Shown here in pieces: positions 34,654 to 45,179 of a stretch of 64,000 nt of DNA; within the stretch, counting starts at the first letter, position 1, and every line of letters starts with the position of its first letter. The position numbers and the translations under genes are program-made. The DNA lies in contig NZ_JACHMU010000001.1 in NCBI RefSeq assembly GCF_014205075.1, forward strand, positions 2,108,001-2,172,000, in the 5' to 3' direction. Source of the stretch: Microbacterium ginsengiterrae (GTDB taxonomy: Bacteria > Actinomycetota > Actinomycetes > Actinomycetales > Microbacteriaceae). Below the pieces are notes generated by a model. It worked only from the letters and a program-made list of their open reading frames with translations, ran no database searches and was not told the DNA's origin.

Positions 34654-35850
34654 ATGACACACGAAACCTCCTCTGAGAAGGCTGCCTTTCCCTGGAGTCC
34701 TGTCCTCGTGCTCGCGGTCGCGACCATGCTCATGGTCACCTCCGAGATGCTGCCGACGGCCGTGCTCGCGCCGATGAGCGCGGGGCTCGGCGTCGACGAG
34801 GCGGAGACGGGTGCGCTGGTGTCCATCTGGGCGGCCGTCGTGGTGATCGCCAGCTTTCCGCTCAGCCGGCTGGGCAGACGGTGGCCGGCTCGTCCGGTGA
34901 TCATCGTCGCGCTCGTGATCCTCGCCGTGTCCGCGCTGCTGACCGCCGCAGCCCCGACCTATCTCATCGCCCTCGCCGCCCGCATCCTCGGTGCCGCCGC
35001 CGTCGGACTGCTGTGGGCCACTGTGAACGCGTTCGTCGCCGACCTCGTCACGGATCGGATGCTCGGTCGCGCGGTGGGCATCGTCCTCGGCGGTGGAACG
35101 CTGGGAATGGTCATCGGCACACCGCTCGGCAGGCTACTCGCCGAGGCCAGCGACTGGCGGGTCGCCTTCGCCGTGCTCGGCGTGCTGCTGCTCGTCATCG
35201 CCGCCGGAGTGCGGGTGGCCGTCCCGTCCGTGCCGCGCCGGCGCACCGCGGCGAGTGGGGCGTCGGTGCGAGGCCGCGCCGGAGGCGGCATGCTCGGGAT
35301 CGTCACCGCGTTGGTCGCGGTGGCCCTCATCGGGCACTACGGCGCCTTCACGTTCATCACTCGACTCGTCGAACCCGCCGCGTCGCTCGTGCCGGGTGGC
35401 ATGAGCGCTGTGCTGCTGATGTTCGGCGTCGCCTCGGCGGTGGGCGTCGCCATCGCCGCGCGCGTGGGTGAGAACACCGTGCGTGCCCTCGTCGTCTCGG
35501 TCGCCGTGACCGGCCTCGCGGTGGCGGCGCTCGTGACCTCTTCGGCACCCGTCGTGTCCGTGATCATCGTGGTCGTGTGGGGGATCGGCTCCGGGGCCTT
35601 CCCGCCGCTCGCTCAGACGCTCATCCTGCGCATCGCCGGACCGGAGCGGCGCGATTTCGCCGGCGCGCTCATTCCCGTGCTGTTCAACGGCGGTATTGCC
35701 GTCGGCGCAGGGGCGGCATCCGGCCTGGTCAGCGTCGGCGGCCCGTCGGCCGTGCCGCTTCCCGCTGCTGCCGTGATCGTCGTCGCCGCGATCCTCATCG
35801 GCACGAGCGCGCGACGCCCTGTGGCGCGACCGAGTGTGACGGTACGCTGA
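34654..35850 (+). CDS. MFS efflux transporter (DHA1-like)
   Basis: 398 residues with 12 predicted spans. The first cytosolic loop motif is shortened (SRLGRRWPARPVII), and span 5 region GGGTLGMVIGTPLGRLLA holds the antiporter motif C-like glycines. It resembles the arabinose/chloramphenicol/purine-riboside exporters. The ATG at 34654 is preferred to the open frame at 34588 because the latter would read through the operator. Export of a toxic compound under the divergent MerR is likely; the compound is unknown. Confidence 0.88.
   Translation: MTHETSSEKAAFPWSPVLVLAVATMLMVTSEMLPTAVLAPMSAGLGVDEAETGALVSIWAAVVVIASFPLSRLGRRWPARPVIIVALVILAVSALLTAAAPTYLIALAARILGAAAVGLLWATVNAFVADLVTDRMLGRAVGIVLGGGTLGMVIGTPLGRLLAEASDWRVAFAVLGVLLLVIAAGVRVAVPSVPRRRTAASGASVRGRAGGGMLGIVTALVAVALIGHYGAFTFITRLVEPAASLVPGGMSAVLLMFGVASAVGVAIAARVGENTVRALVVSVAVTGLAVAALVTSSAPVVSVIIVVVWGIGSGAFPPLAQTLILRIAGPERRDFAGALIPVLFNGGIAVGAGAASGLVSVGGPSAVPLPAAAVIVVAAILIGTSARRPVARPSVTVR
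35843..35848 (+). promoter_or_regulatory. Leaderless-type -10 box of the hexapeptide protein gene
   Basis: TACGCT, then GACGGC (6 nt), then the ATG at 35855. The box lies over the MFS stop codon region. Confidence 0.45.
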
Positions 35851-35854
35851 CGGC

Positions 35855-36451
35855 ATGTTGTACGAGCACCTCGGGGCTCGGCCCCGCATCCATGACACGG
35901 CCGTCATCGCTCCCACCGCCGTCATCTCCGGCGACGTGGTGATCGGCGCGAACTGCCAGGTGCTGCACGGCGCGGTGATCACCGCGGAGGGCGGCCCCAT
36001 CACGCTCGGCGACCACGTGATCGTCATGGAGAACGCGCTCATCCGTGCCACCGCCGCCAACGCGGTGCACATCGGTGACCACACCCTCATCGGAACCCTG
36101 GCGAGTATCGCGGGCGCGACGGTCGGCGACGAGGTGTTCTTCGCCTCCGGCGCGCGCGTGTTCAACGGTTCCGTCATCGGCCCGCGCTGCGAGGTGCGCG
36201 TCAACGCGATCGTGACCCGTCGGGCCGTGCTCCCGGAGCGCACCGTGGTGCCCATCGGGTGGGTGGCGGCCGGTGACCCCGTCCGGCTGTTCTCCCCGGA
36301 TCAGGCCGAGGAGATCGCTGCCGCGCAGCCGGATCTCGACTTCCCCGGGCACGTTTTCGGCGTGGACCGCGACACCCCGGACCTCATGGTGCAGCTGACG
36401 GAGCGCTACGGCTCGTCGCTGGCCCGTCACGCGCACGACGTGCAGCTCTGA
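35855..36451 (+). CDS. Gamma-carbonic-anhydrase-like hexapeptide-repeat protein
   Basis: 198 residues. Left-handed beta-helix repeats run from about residue 12 to 130 (for example AVIAPTAVISGDVVIGANCQV, then VHIGDHTLIG and ATVGDEVFFASGARV). The His-rich sites VLHGAV and HIGDHTLIG suit the three-His metal centre of YrdA/PaaY-like proteins, which bind zinc or iron between trimer subunits and may act as carbonic anhydrase or CoA thioesterase. Activity is unproven. It starts 4 bp after the MFS gene and is followed by the palindromic repeat array. Confidence 0.85.
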   Translation: MLYEHLGARPRIHDTAVIAPTAVISGDVVIGANCQVLHGAVITAEGGPITLGDHVIVMENALIRATAANAVHIGDHTLIGTLASIAGATVGDEVFFASGARVFNGSVIGPRCEVRVNAIVTRRAVLPERTVVPIGWVAAGDPVRLFSPDQAEEIAAAQPDLDFPGHVFGVDRDTPDLMVQLTERYGSSLARHAHDVQL

Positions 36452-36463
36452 CAGGATGCCGCG

Positions 36464-36983
36464 GGTCGTTGAGCGAGCGTAGCGAGACGAAACGCGGTGA
36501 GCGAGGAGCGCAGCGACGAGTCGAAGCGGCGTCCTCAGAGGCAGCTGGCTTCGGCTCGCTGCGCTCGCTCAGCCCGTTTCGTCTGCGGCGGCTGCGCCGC
36601 CTCCGCTCAACGTCCCGCGGGGGGTCGTTGAGCGAGCGTAGCGAGACGAAACGCGGTGAGCGAGGAGCGCAGCGACGAGTCGAAGCGACGCCCCGCCGGA
36701 GGGGAGCTGGCTTCGGCTCGCTGTGCTCGCTCAGCCCGTTTCGTCTGCGGCGGCTGCGCCGCCTCCGCTCAACGTCCCGCGGGGGGTCGTTGAGCGAGCG
36801 CAGCGAGACGAAACGCGGTGAGCGAGGAGCGCAGTGACGAGTCGAAGCGGGGCTCTCGGAGGGGAGCTGGCTTCGGCTCGCTGTGCTCGCTCAGCCCGTT
36901 TCGTCTGCGGCGGCTGCGCCGCCTCCGCTCAACGCCCCGCGGGGGTCGGTGAGCGAGGAGCGTCAGCGACGAGTCGAAGCGGG
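36464..36983. repeat. Array of three long palindromic repeats plus a truncated fourth
   Basis: Units of about 160 bp begin GGTCGTTGAGCGAGCG at 36464, 36623 and 36785; a fourth (36944-36983) lacks the first GAGCGAGCGNAGCGAGACGA block. Each unit opens with GTTGAGCG and AGACGAAACG and closes with CGTTTCGTCT and CGCTCAAC, so it is a large imperfect palindrome able to form a long hairpin. Differences are concentrated in the central 20 bp. The array fills the gap between the convergent hexapeptide-protein and gdhA genes. An ORF runs through it by composition only. I see no coding function. Confidence 0.9.
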
Positions 36984-36997
36984 GGCGGCGGCAGCGA

Positions 36998-38365
<1,368 letters not shown>

Positions 38366-38487
38366 GCGGGGACGGCTTTCTGAGTGATGCGGAGGGAGGG
38401 GCGATCGTGTCGCGTGAAGTCTGGCGCCGGATCAGGCACGAGATTTCACCTTACCCCGGGTGTTTCGGCGCTGTCGCACCGAGCGGA

Positions 38488-41154
38488 TCACCCGGTGTTC
38501 TGCAGACCGGCGGCGACTCCGCTGACGGACAGGAGCAGCAGGCGGCGCTGTTCCTCGTCGGCGCCCGATCCGGATGCCGCGGCACGCAGCTCGCGCAACG
38601 CGCGCAGCTGCAGCAGCGACAGCGCATCCACATACGGGCTGCGCAGGGCGACCGCGCGCTGCAGGATCGGCTTGTTCTGCAGCAGGCCGTCCCCGCCGGT
38701 GAGGCGGATGACCCATTCCCTGGTGAGGGTGAGTTCGTCGAGCACGAGCTGCGCGAGATCGTCACGATCGCCGAGTGCGAGGTAGCGTCGCGCGATCCGC
38801 TCGTCGGTCTTCGCCAAGCTCATGGCGACGTTGTCGATCATGGTGCGCAGCAGCGGCCACTCGCGGTAGGCCTCGGCAAGCAGCGCCTCATCGCCGACGG
38901 CATCCAGCGCCGTTCCCAGGCCGAACCAGCCGGCGAGATTGATGCGCGCCTGGGTCCACGCGAACACCCAGGGGATCGCTCTGAGGTCCTCCAGGGATTC
39001 GACTGAGAGACCGCGACGTGCGGGGCGGGAGCCCAGCGCGAGCAGCCCGATCTCCTCCATCGGGGTGACCGTGGCGAACCACGGGGCGAAGCCGTCGGCC
39101 TTCACGAGCTCGAAGAATCGTGCTCGTGAGGCGGCATCCATCGTGTGCGCGACCTCGGCGAAGCGCTCGGCCGCGCCGCTCGTGCGCTCCTCGACACCGG
39201 GCGAAGAGGCCAGCAGGGTCGCCGCGGCGACCTGATCGATGTGGCGCATCGCGATGGCGGGCTCACCGTAGCGGGCGAAGATGACCTCGCCCTGCTCGGT
39301 GAGCTTGAAACGACCGTCGACGGAGTGCGGCGGTTGGGCGAGGATGGCGGAGTTGGCGGGCCCGCCGCCGCGGCCGAGCGCACCGCCGCGGCCGTGGAAG
39401 AGGGTGAGCGCGATGCCGGATTCCTTCGCCCACAGCGCGATCTTCTCCTGCGCCTCGTACAGGGCGAGGTTGGCGGCGACCGGCCCGACGTCCTTCGACG
39501 AGTCGGAGTACCCGAGCATGACCTCGAGGCGGTTGCCCGTCTCCGCCATGCGCGCGCGGAATTCTGGGAACTGCACGACCTCCGCGAGGATCTCGGGCGC
39601 GGCCTGCAGATCGGCGAACGTCTCGAACAGCGGCACGACGTCGAGGACGGGCGCGTCGTCGCCGAGTGCGTGGCGGGCGAGACGGTGGACGTTCGCGAGG
39701 TCCTCGGCGGACTGCGTGAACGAGACGACGTATCGTCCGGCGGCGCGCAGGCCGTACGTGCGCTGGATCTCGGCGATCGCGTGGAACACCTCGAGGACCT
39801 CGACGGTCTGATCGCTGCGTTCGCCGCCCGCCTCCAGCTCAGCGAGCGCCTGCCGGTGGACCTGCGAGTGCTGACGCACCTCGAGCTCCGTCAGGTGGAA
39901 CCCGTACGTCTCGACCTGCCAGATCAGATGCTGGACGCCACCGAACGCGTGGCGCTTGGCCCCAGCCGCCGCCAGGGAATGCTGCACGGCGCGCAGGTCC
40001 TCGAGCAGCGCTTCCGGTGCGGGGTAGCCGCCGTCGGCGCCGGTGCGCGTGTCGGCGACCCGGCGCGCGAAGGAGAGCACCACGCGTCGATGCGGCTCCT
40101 CAGGGGAGCGCGCGGCGATCTCGGCCGCGGCATCCGGGTGCGAGGAGGAGAACGCATCCCACAGCGCGGTGACCGCGGCACTCGGGGGAGTGCCTTCGGC
40201 GTCGAGGGTGAGGGTGCGCCCGATCCTGTCCAGCGCGCGCTCGAGTCCGCGCAGCACGTGGTCGGAGGCGATCTGTGCGGCTTCGCGCGTGACGGATGCG
40301 GTCACGAACGGGTTGCCGTCGCGATCTCCGCCGACCCAGGAGCCGACCCGCACGAAGGCGGGGACGACGGGTTCGCTCGCGCCGGAGTCCTCACCGCGCA
40401 GGGCGTCGTCGATGCGGCGGTACACGTGGGGAACCGTCGTGAAGAGTGTCTCGTCGAAGACGGACATGACCGTGCGCACCTCATCGGTGGGCGACGGCTT
40501 CTGGGCGCGCAGGGGAGCGGTGCGCCAGAGCGTGTCGACTTCCTCCAGCATCCGGCGGCGCGCGCGGCGCTGCTCCGCACCGTCGTCGCTGGCCGCGTCG
40601 TTCTGGGTCAGCAGGTCCGACAGGCGACGGATGCTCGTGGAGACCGCGCGACGGCGTGCTTCGGTGGGGTGGGCGGTGAAGACCGGGTGGAACCGGAGCT
40701 CGGCCAGACGGCGACGGGCCTCGTCCTCGCCGACCTCTCGGCGCAGCTGCGCGTATGCGGCGGCCACGGTGTCCGCGGCATCCTCGCGGCCGGGCTGCCC
40801 TGCGCGCTGACGGAGCACGCGCACGCGCTGGTGCTCCTCGGCGAGGTTCACGAGGTGGAAGTAGCAGGTGAAGGCGCGGGCGACCTCGTCGGCCCTGGCC
40901 ACCGAGAAGGAGTCGGCGATCCCGGCCGCGCGCTCGAAGGCCTCGGCGCTCTCCTCCTCATAGGCCTGGATCGTCGCCAGGCGCAGGCGTTCGACGTCCT
41001 CGAAGAGCCCGGGGCTGCCGCATTCCTGCAGCACCTGCCCGAGCAGAGCGCCGAGCATGCGGACGTCGGCGCGCATCTCGTCGGGGATCCCGCGACCGGC
41101 TTCGAACCGGCCGATGACGCGGATGGCCTCTGTGTGAGTGGGCTCGGAAGTCAT
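38488..41154 (-). CDS. ppc: Phosphoenolpyruvate carboxylase
   Basis: 888 residues, full length. Catalytic His in FTAHPTEARRRAV, the GYSDSSKDVG motif, the glycine loop FHGRGGALGRGGGP and the C-terminal QNTG ending are intact. It converts PEP and bicarbonate to oxaloacetate, replenishing the TCA cycle, and opposes PckG. TAACCT sits 6 nt before the ATG without a ribosome-binding site. It is divergent from nhaA. Confidence 0.97.
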   Translation of the reverse strand: MTSEPTHTEAIRVIGRFEAGRGIPDEMRADVRMLGALLGQVLQECGSPGLFEDVERLRLATIQAYEEESAEAFERAAGIADSFSVARADEVARAFTCYFHLVNLAEEHQRVRVLRQRAGQPGREDAADTVAAAYAQLRREVGEDEARRRLAELRFHPVFTAHPTEARRRAVSTSIRRLSDLLTQNDAASDDGAEQRRARRRMLEEVDTLWRTAPLRAQKPSPTDEVRTVMSVFDETLFTTVPHVYRRIDDALRGEDSGASEPVVPAFVRVGSWVGGDRDGNPFVTASVTREAAQIASDHVLRGLERALDRIGRTLTLDAEGTPPSAAVTALWDAFSSSHPDAAAEIAARSPEEPHRRVVLSFARRVADTRTGADGGYPAPEALLEDLRAVQHSLAAAGAKRHAFGGVQHLIWQVETYGFHLTELEVRQHSQVHRQALAELEAGGERSDQTVEVLEVFHAIAEIQRTYGLRAAGRYVVSFTQSAEDLANVHRLARHALGDDAPVLDVVPLFETFADLQAAPEILAEVVQFPEFRARMAETGNRLEVMLGYSDSSKDVGPVAANLALYEAQEKIALWAKESGIALTLFHGRGGALGRGGGPANSAILAQPPHSVDGRFKLTEQGEVIFARYGEPAIAMRHIDQVAAATLLASSPGVEERTSGAAERFAEVAHTMDAASRARFFELVKADGFAPWFATVTPMEEIGLLALGSRPARRGLSVESLEDLRAIPWVFAWTQARINLAGWFGLGTALDAVGDEALLAEAYREWPLLRTMIDNVAMSLAKTDERIARRYLALGDRDDLAQLVLDELTLTREWVIRLTGGDGLLQNKPILQRAVALRSPYVDALSLLQLRALRELRAAASGSGADEEQRRLLLLSVSGVAAGLQNTG

Positions 41155-41160
41155 CTTTCG

Positions 41161-41166
41161 AGGTTA
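41161..41166 (-). promoter_or_regulatory. Leaderless-type -10 box of ppc
   Basis: Minus-strand TAACCT, then CGAAAG (6 nt), then the ATG at 41154. Confidence 0.5.
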
Positions 41167-41233
41167 GCGGCGGCGCGGAGCTGCTCCTGACAACGTGACG
41201 TCGTCCTACGGGCGCGGGCATAGCATGGAGCGG

Positions 41234-42400
41234 ATGTCTGAGTCCCATAATCTCCTGCGCACACAGCAGTTCCCGGCCGTCCTGCTCCTCGTGGCTGCGG
41301 CGCTGGGGATCCTGCTGGCCAACCTCCCCACGTTCGGACCGATCGACGCCGTACTCGGCTTCCACATCGCGATCCCCGGGACGGGCATCGATCTCTCGGT
41401 GGAGCACTGGATCTCGGACGGTCTGCTGGCGATCTTCTTCTTCGTCGTGGCGATGGAGCTGCAGTACGAACTCACACGCGGCGAGCTCGATTCGTTCCGC
41501 AAGGCGCTGCAGCCGGCGATCGCCGCGGCCGGCGGCGTGGTCGTGCCGATCGTGATCTACCTGATCATCGCCGGGGGCTCCGCAACGTCGAGCGGGTGGC
41601 CGATCCCCACCGCGACCGACATCGCGTTCGCCCTCGGAGTGCTCGCGGTGTTCGGGAAGGGGCTGCCCTCCGCGGTCCGCGTGTTCCTGCTCGCGCTCGC
41701 CATTCTCGACGACATCATCGGCATCATCTTCATCGCCGTGCTCTTCGCGCACGATCTCAACTGGCTCTTCCTCGTGCTCGCCGTCGTGGGCGTCGTCATC
41801 TTCGGAATCCTCTCCAGGGCGCTGCCGGAGCGCCGCGGTTGGCCGGTCGTCGTCGTGATGATCATCGTCGGCGTCCTCGTGTGGGGACTGGTGCTGCTTT
41901 CCGGCATCCACGCGACCATCGCGGGCGTCGCGCTCGGACTCGCCATCGCGCAGTCGCCTTCGATGCGGGTGCGCCATGTGCTCGAACCGTGGGTGAACGG
42001 GGCCATCCTGCCGGTGTTCGCCTTCGCCGCCGCGTTCGTCGTGATCCCGGCGGTCGCACCGACCGATCTCTCGCCGGCGTTCTTCGGCATCGCCGTCGCC
42101 CTGCCGCTGGGCAAGATCATCGGCATCACACTGTTCGGATGGATCGCGGTGCGGATCGGCGCGCGTTCGAAGCCGTCAGCGCTGAAATTGACGGATCTGC
42201 TCGCGGCGGGCACGCTCGGCGGCATCGGATTCACCGTCTCGCTGCTGCTGTCCAACCTCGCGTTCGCGGATGACAGGGCCATCAGGGATCAGGCGATCCT
42301 CGGGGTCCTGGTCGGCTCGCTGATCGCGCTCATCCTGTCGGCGATCATCGTGTCGTCGCGGGCCGCGTGGCACCGACGCGTCACGGCGGCGAGTTCCTGA
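41234..42400 (+). CDS. nhaA: NhaA-type Na+/H+ antiporter
   Basis: 388 residues and about 12 spans. The unwound-helix Asp pair is in FALALAILDDIIGIIFIAV-type sequence (LAILDDIIGI), with upstream WPIPTATDIAFALGVLA and FFFVVAMELQYELTRGEL as in NhaA. It expels Na+ or Li+ for protons. I start at the ATG at 41234; a TAGCAT box lies 7 nt upstream. Other in-frame starts at 41195 and 41225 add residues without homology. Divergent from ppc. Confidence 0.93.
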   Translation: MSESHNLLRTQQFPAVLLLVAAALGILLANLPTFGPIDAVLGFHIAIPGTGIDLSVEHWISDGLLAIFFFVVAMELQYELTRGELDSFRKALQPAIAAAGGVVVPIVIYLIIAGGSATSSGWPIPTATDIAFALGVLAVFGKGLPSAVRVFLLALAILDDIIGIIFIAVLFAHDLNWLFLVLAVVGVVIFGILSRALPERRGWPVVVVMIIVGVLVWGLVLLSGIHATIAGVALGLAIAQSPSMRVRHVLEPWVNGAILPVFAFAAAFVVIPAVAPTDLSPAFFGIAVALPLGKIIGITLFGWIAVRIGARSKPSALKLTDLLAAGTLGGIGFTVSLLLSNLAFADDRAIRDQAILGVLVGSLIALILSAIIVSSRAAWHRRVTAASS

Positions 42401-42416
42401 CGACCTGGAGGCTGCC

Positions 42417-43058
42417 ATGACCGATGTCGATCCGCTGCGGGCCGCCGCCGACACCATGCGGGCCGTGCGAGAGCGCTGCGTGTGGTCGCAGCAGATCACG
42501 CACCGCGACCTCGTCCCGTACCTCATCGAGGAGTCGCACGAGGTCATCGACGCCGTCGAGAGCGGCAGCAGAGGCGACCTGCGCGAGGAGCTGGGCGACC
42601 TGCTGTGGCAGGTGCTGTTCCACTCCGCCATCGCCGCGCAGGACCCCGACGATCCCTTCGACATCGACGACGTCGCCGAGACGCTGACCGAGAAGATGGT
42701 CCGACGGCATCCGCATGTCTTCGGGGATGCCGTCGCGCGCACCCCGGAAGAGGTCCTCGTGCACTGGAACGCCGCGAAGGCGGCGGAGAAGCGCACACGC
42801 ACGAGCGTGCTCGACGGCGTCCCGCGGGGGATGCCGGCACTCGCGCTCGCGCAGAAGCTCGTCGGACGTGCGGCATCCGTCGGCGCTGCGCCTGATGCCG
42901 AGGGGGATGCCGCGTCCCCGGCATCCGAGGCCGAGCTCGGCGACGCGCTCCTCGCCCTGGTGGCACAGGCGCGCGAGAACGGCTGGGACGCCGAGCGCGC
43001 CCTCCGTGAGCGGCTGCGCGGGCTGGAGGAGGACGTCCGGACCGCCGAGTCCCGCTGA
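42417..43058 (+). CDS. mazG: MazG-family nucleoside triphosphate pyrophosphohydrolase
   Basis: 213 residues. The ExxE12-28ExxD metal motif is present (EESHEVIDAV then EELGDLLWQVLFHS), and a VRRHPHVFGD segment follows. The second half contains a partial repeat (ELGDALLALVAQAREN) without the complete acidic pattern, so probably one active site. It would hydrolyse damaged or excess NTPs to NMPs. CTGGAGG lies 6 nt upstream of the ATG. It follows nhaA by 16 bp and precedes hisS. Confidence 0.88.
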   Translation: MTDVDPLRAAADTMRAVRERCVWSQQITHRDLVPYLIEESHEVIDAVESGSRGDLREELGDLLWQVLFHSAIAAQDPDDPFDIDDVAETLTEKMVRRHPHVFGDAVARTPEEVLVHWNAAKAAEKRTRTSVLDGVPRGMPALALAQKLVGRAASVGAAPDAEGDAASPASEAELGDALLALVAQARENGWDAERALRERLRGLEEDVRTAESR

Positions 43059-43129
43059 CGCCGCGGCGCGCCCACACGGCATCCGGACCTGCGCGGTGAG
43101 CGGGTGGCGAGACCTGGAAAGATAGAGGG

Positions 43130-44410
43130 GTGGCTACTGTGAACCCGCCGCGCGGCATGCGCGACATCCTCCCCGCCGACAAGGCCCGCCGCGAGCGGCT
43201 CCTCTCCGTCATCCGCGAGCGCTATCTGGCGCACGGCTTCGACGAGATCGAGACGCCCGTCGTCGAGGAGTACGACCGTCTGCATGCCGGGATCGGCGGC
43301 GACAACGAGAAGCTCTCCTACAACATCCTCCGCCGCGGGCTGGATGCCGATGCGATCCGCGCCGGGGCCGAGGACCCCAAGGCCCTCAGCGATCTCGGGC
43401 TCCGCTACGACCTCACCGTCCCCCTCGCGCGCTTCTACGCCAGCAACCGCGCACAGCTGCCGTCGGTGTTCCGCGCGATCCAGATCGGTCCGGTCTGGCG
43501 TGCGGAGCGCCCGCAGAAGGGGCGGTACCGCCAGTTCGTGCAGTGCGACATCGACATCATGGGCGACGATTCCGCGCGTGCGGAGGCCGAGCTCATGGTC
43601 GCGTCGTTGGACGTCATCGGCGCCCTCGGCCTGGACGGTGCGACCATCCGTGTGAACGACCGCCGGGTCCTCGACTGGATGCTGGACTCCTTCGGTTTCG
43701 GGGTCGAGGAACGCCCCGGCGTGCTGATCACGATCGACAAGCTCGACAAGATCGGTCCGGATGGGATCGTCGCCGAGCTGCGCGAGCGGGGAGCCACGGC
43801 ATCCGCCGTCGATGCGTTCGACGCCTATCTCCGTCGCCCGCAGACCATGGAGTACAACCCGTTCGGGGAGCGGCAGATCCGCAAGGCTCTGCCGGAGAAC
43901 GCGCCGGACGAGATCGTCGCGCACCTCGTCGGCATCGGTGAGGCGGTCGCCGCCGGTACCGGGGCGACCGACATCCCGCTCGTGTTCGATCCGTTCCTCG
44001 TGCGCGGCATGGGGTACTACACCGGCACGATCTTCGAGCTCGCGCACCCGTCCGTGTCGTACTCGCTCGGTGGCGGCGGGCGCTACGACGGCATGATCGG
44101 CCGGTTCCTCGGCCAGCAGGTTCCCGCGGTCGGTTTCTCGCTCGGCTTCGAGCGCCTCGCCGACCTGCTCGGGGACGAGGCGGACGCCGACGCACAGGCC
44201 ATCGTCCTCGTGCACGACGCCGATGTGCCTCTCGCGGAGCTCATCGCGCACAAGGCGGCCCTCCTCGGGCATGGTCGTGTGCGGCTCGAGCGGCGCGTGA
44301 AGAACTTCAAGGGGCTGCTGGAGCGCTCGGCGGCCGACGGCTACACCGCCTTCGCGACGGTCTCGGCCGGGATGGAGCCCGGCTCGCTGGAGCTTCGCCC
44401 GCTGGGCTGA
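43130..44410 (+). CDS. hisS: Histidyl-tRNA synthetase
   Basis: 426 residues. Class II synthetase motifs: N-terminal PPRGMRDILP, motif 2 GPVWRAERPQKGRYRQFVQCDID, the histidine-specific loops LRYDLTVPLARF and RGMGYYTGTIFE, and motif 3 VGFSLGFERLADLL; a short anticodon-binding domain ends the protein. GTG start; a weak AAAGAT box is 6 nt upstream. The 3' end is followed by an 11-bp tandem repeat and the second 84-bp element. Confidence 0.95.
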   Translation: MATVNPPRGMRDILPADKARRERLLSVIRERYLAHGFDEIETPVVEEYDRLHAGIGGDNEKLSYNILRRGLDADAIRAGAEDPKALSDLGLRYDLTVPLARFYASNRAQLPSVFRAIQIGPVWRAERPQKGRYRQFVQCDIDIMGDDSARAEAELMVASLDVIGALGLDGATIRVNDRRVLDWMLDSFGFGVEERPGVLITIDKLDKIGPDGIVAELRERGATASAVDAFDAYLRRPQTMEYNPFGERQIRKALPENAPDEIVAHLVGIGEAVAAGTGATDIPLVFDPFLVRGMGYYTGTIFELAHPSVSYSLGGGGRYDGMIGRFLGQQVPAVGFSLGFERLADLLGDEADADAQAIVLVHDADVPLAELIAHKAALLGHGRVRLERRVKNFKGLLERSAADGYTAFATVSAGMEPGSLELRPLG

Positions 44411-44454
44411 GTCCGTCCGTCGTCCGTCCGGCGTCCGTCCGGCGTCCGTCCGCC
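44411..44454. repeat. 11-bp tandem repeat, four units
   Basis: Four consecutive units of GTCCGTCCGNC (GTCCGTCCGTC, GTCCGTCCGGC twice, GTCCGTCCGCC) begin immediately after the hisS stop codon. Within the unit GTCC is itself repeated. Confidence 0.9.
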
Positions 44455-44486
44455 ACTGCGTGCGGCCGGCGGCGTGTGTCTCGCGC

Positions 44487-44570
44487 GCACGGATGCAGGG
44501 CCGAAGCACGTCTGCAAGGGAGATCGGCGGCGTGTCGCCCTGCATCCGTGCCTGGGCCCTGCATCCGTGC
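44487..44570 (+). repeat. 84-bp structured repeat, copy 2
   Basis: One forward arm GCACGGATGCAGGGC (44487-44501) and two identical inverted arms GCCCTGCATCCGTGC (44537-44551 and 44556-44570, 19-bp period). It is the reverse-complement arrangement of copy 1 with the same 84-bp length. The forward arm can pair fully (15 bp) with either distal arm, so two long stems exclude each other. It lies between convergent hisS and the VOC gene; read from hisS it has the same polarity as copy 1 read from ribH. The remaining gap to 44602 shows nothing else. Confidence 0.8.
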
Positions 44571-44602
44571 GGTCCCGGACGTTCGGCGCCAACGCGGAAA
44601 TG

Positions 44603-45127
44603 TCAGTCCGTGGACGCCTGGTGCGGTGCGGATGCCGAGAACGAGGCCACCCACTCCGCCACCCGGCGCGCGCTCTCCGCGGGCGAGAGATCCTCGACAC
44701 GAGTCATGAGGGACCAGCGCACGCCGAACGGGTCGCGGATGCTCGCGAAGCGATCGCCGGAGACGAACGTCGAGGCCGGCTCCCGCACGGTCGCGCCGGC
44801 GTCTTCGGCGCGGGCGAGGACGGCATCGACATCGGGCACGTAGAGGCCGAGGGAATAGCAATCGTCGTCGCCGTCCGGCGGCGCGACCAGTCTGTATTCG
44901 GGGTTCGGCTCTCCGACCTGAAGCAGACCCAGCCCGAAGTCGAGGTCCGCGTGCACCACGATGCCGTTCATCTCGGTCACGTCGACGACGGTCGCGCCGA
45001 ACACGTCGCGGTAGAACGCGATGGCCTCCGCGGCTCGTGGAATCGCGAGGAAGGGAGTGAGCGACGTCGCGCTTCGAGGGCGGCCGTCCACGGTGTGCGT
45101 GCCGGTGAGTCCTGTCGTGGTGTCCAT
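44603..45127 (-). CDS. VOC-family protein, PhnB-like
   Basis: 174 residues. One VOC domain, residues about 22-145: LTPFLAIPRAAEAIAFYRDVFGA, NGIVVHADLDFGLGLLQVGE, and the closing FASIRDPFGVRWSLMTRVEDLSP. The 'RDPFGxxWxL' ending and length match PhnB-like glyoxalase-fold proteins, whose roles vary. It is divergent from an AraC regulator that may control it. TAGCGT stands 6 nt before the ATG. Confidence 0.85.
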   Translation of the reverse strand: MDTTTGLTGTHTVDGRPRSATSLTPFLAIPRAAEAIAFYRDVFGATVVDVTEMNGIVVHADLDFGLGLLQVGEPNPEYRLVAPPDGDDDCYSLGLYVPDVDAVLARAEDAGATVREPASTFVSGDRFASIRDPFGVRWSLMTRVEDLSPAESARRVAEWVASFSASAPHQASTD

Positions 45128-45133
45128 GCGTCC

Positions 45134-45139
45134 ACGCTA
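45134..45139 (-). promoter_or_regulatory. Leaderless-type -10 box of the VOC gene
   Basis: Minus-strand TAGCGT, then GGACGC (6 nt), then the ATG at 45127. Confidence 0.5.
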
Positions 45140-45179
45140 GGAGGGCGCTCGCGGCGGGCGCTTGCAGATTCGCGACACC

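Noticed and set aside
36469..36837. A 122-codon ORF rich in Ser, Arg and Glu
   Set aside because: It is the palindromic repeat read through; it has no start signal and repeats with the DNA unit.
36464..36983. The tandem array as a CRISPR
   Set aside because: Units are about 160 bp and nearly continuous; there are no 20-40 bp unique spacers and no cas genes in the window.
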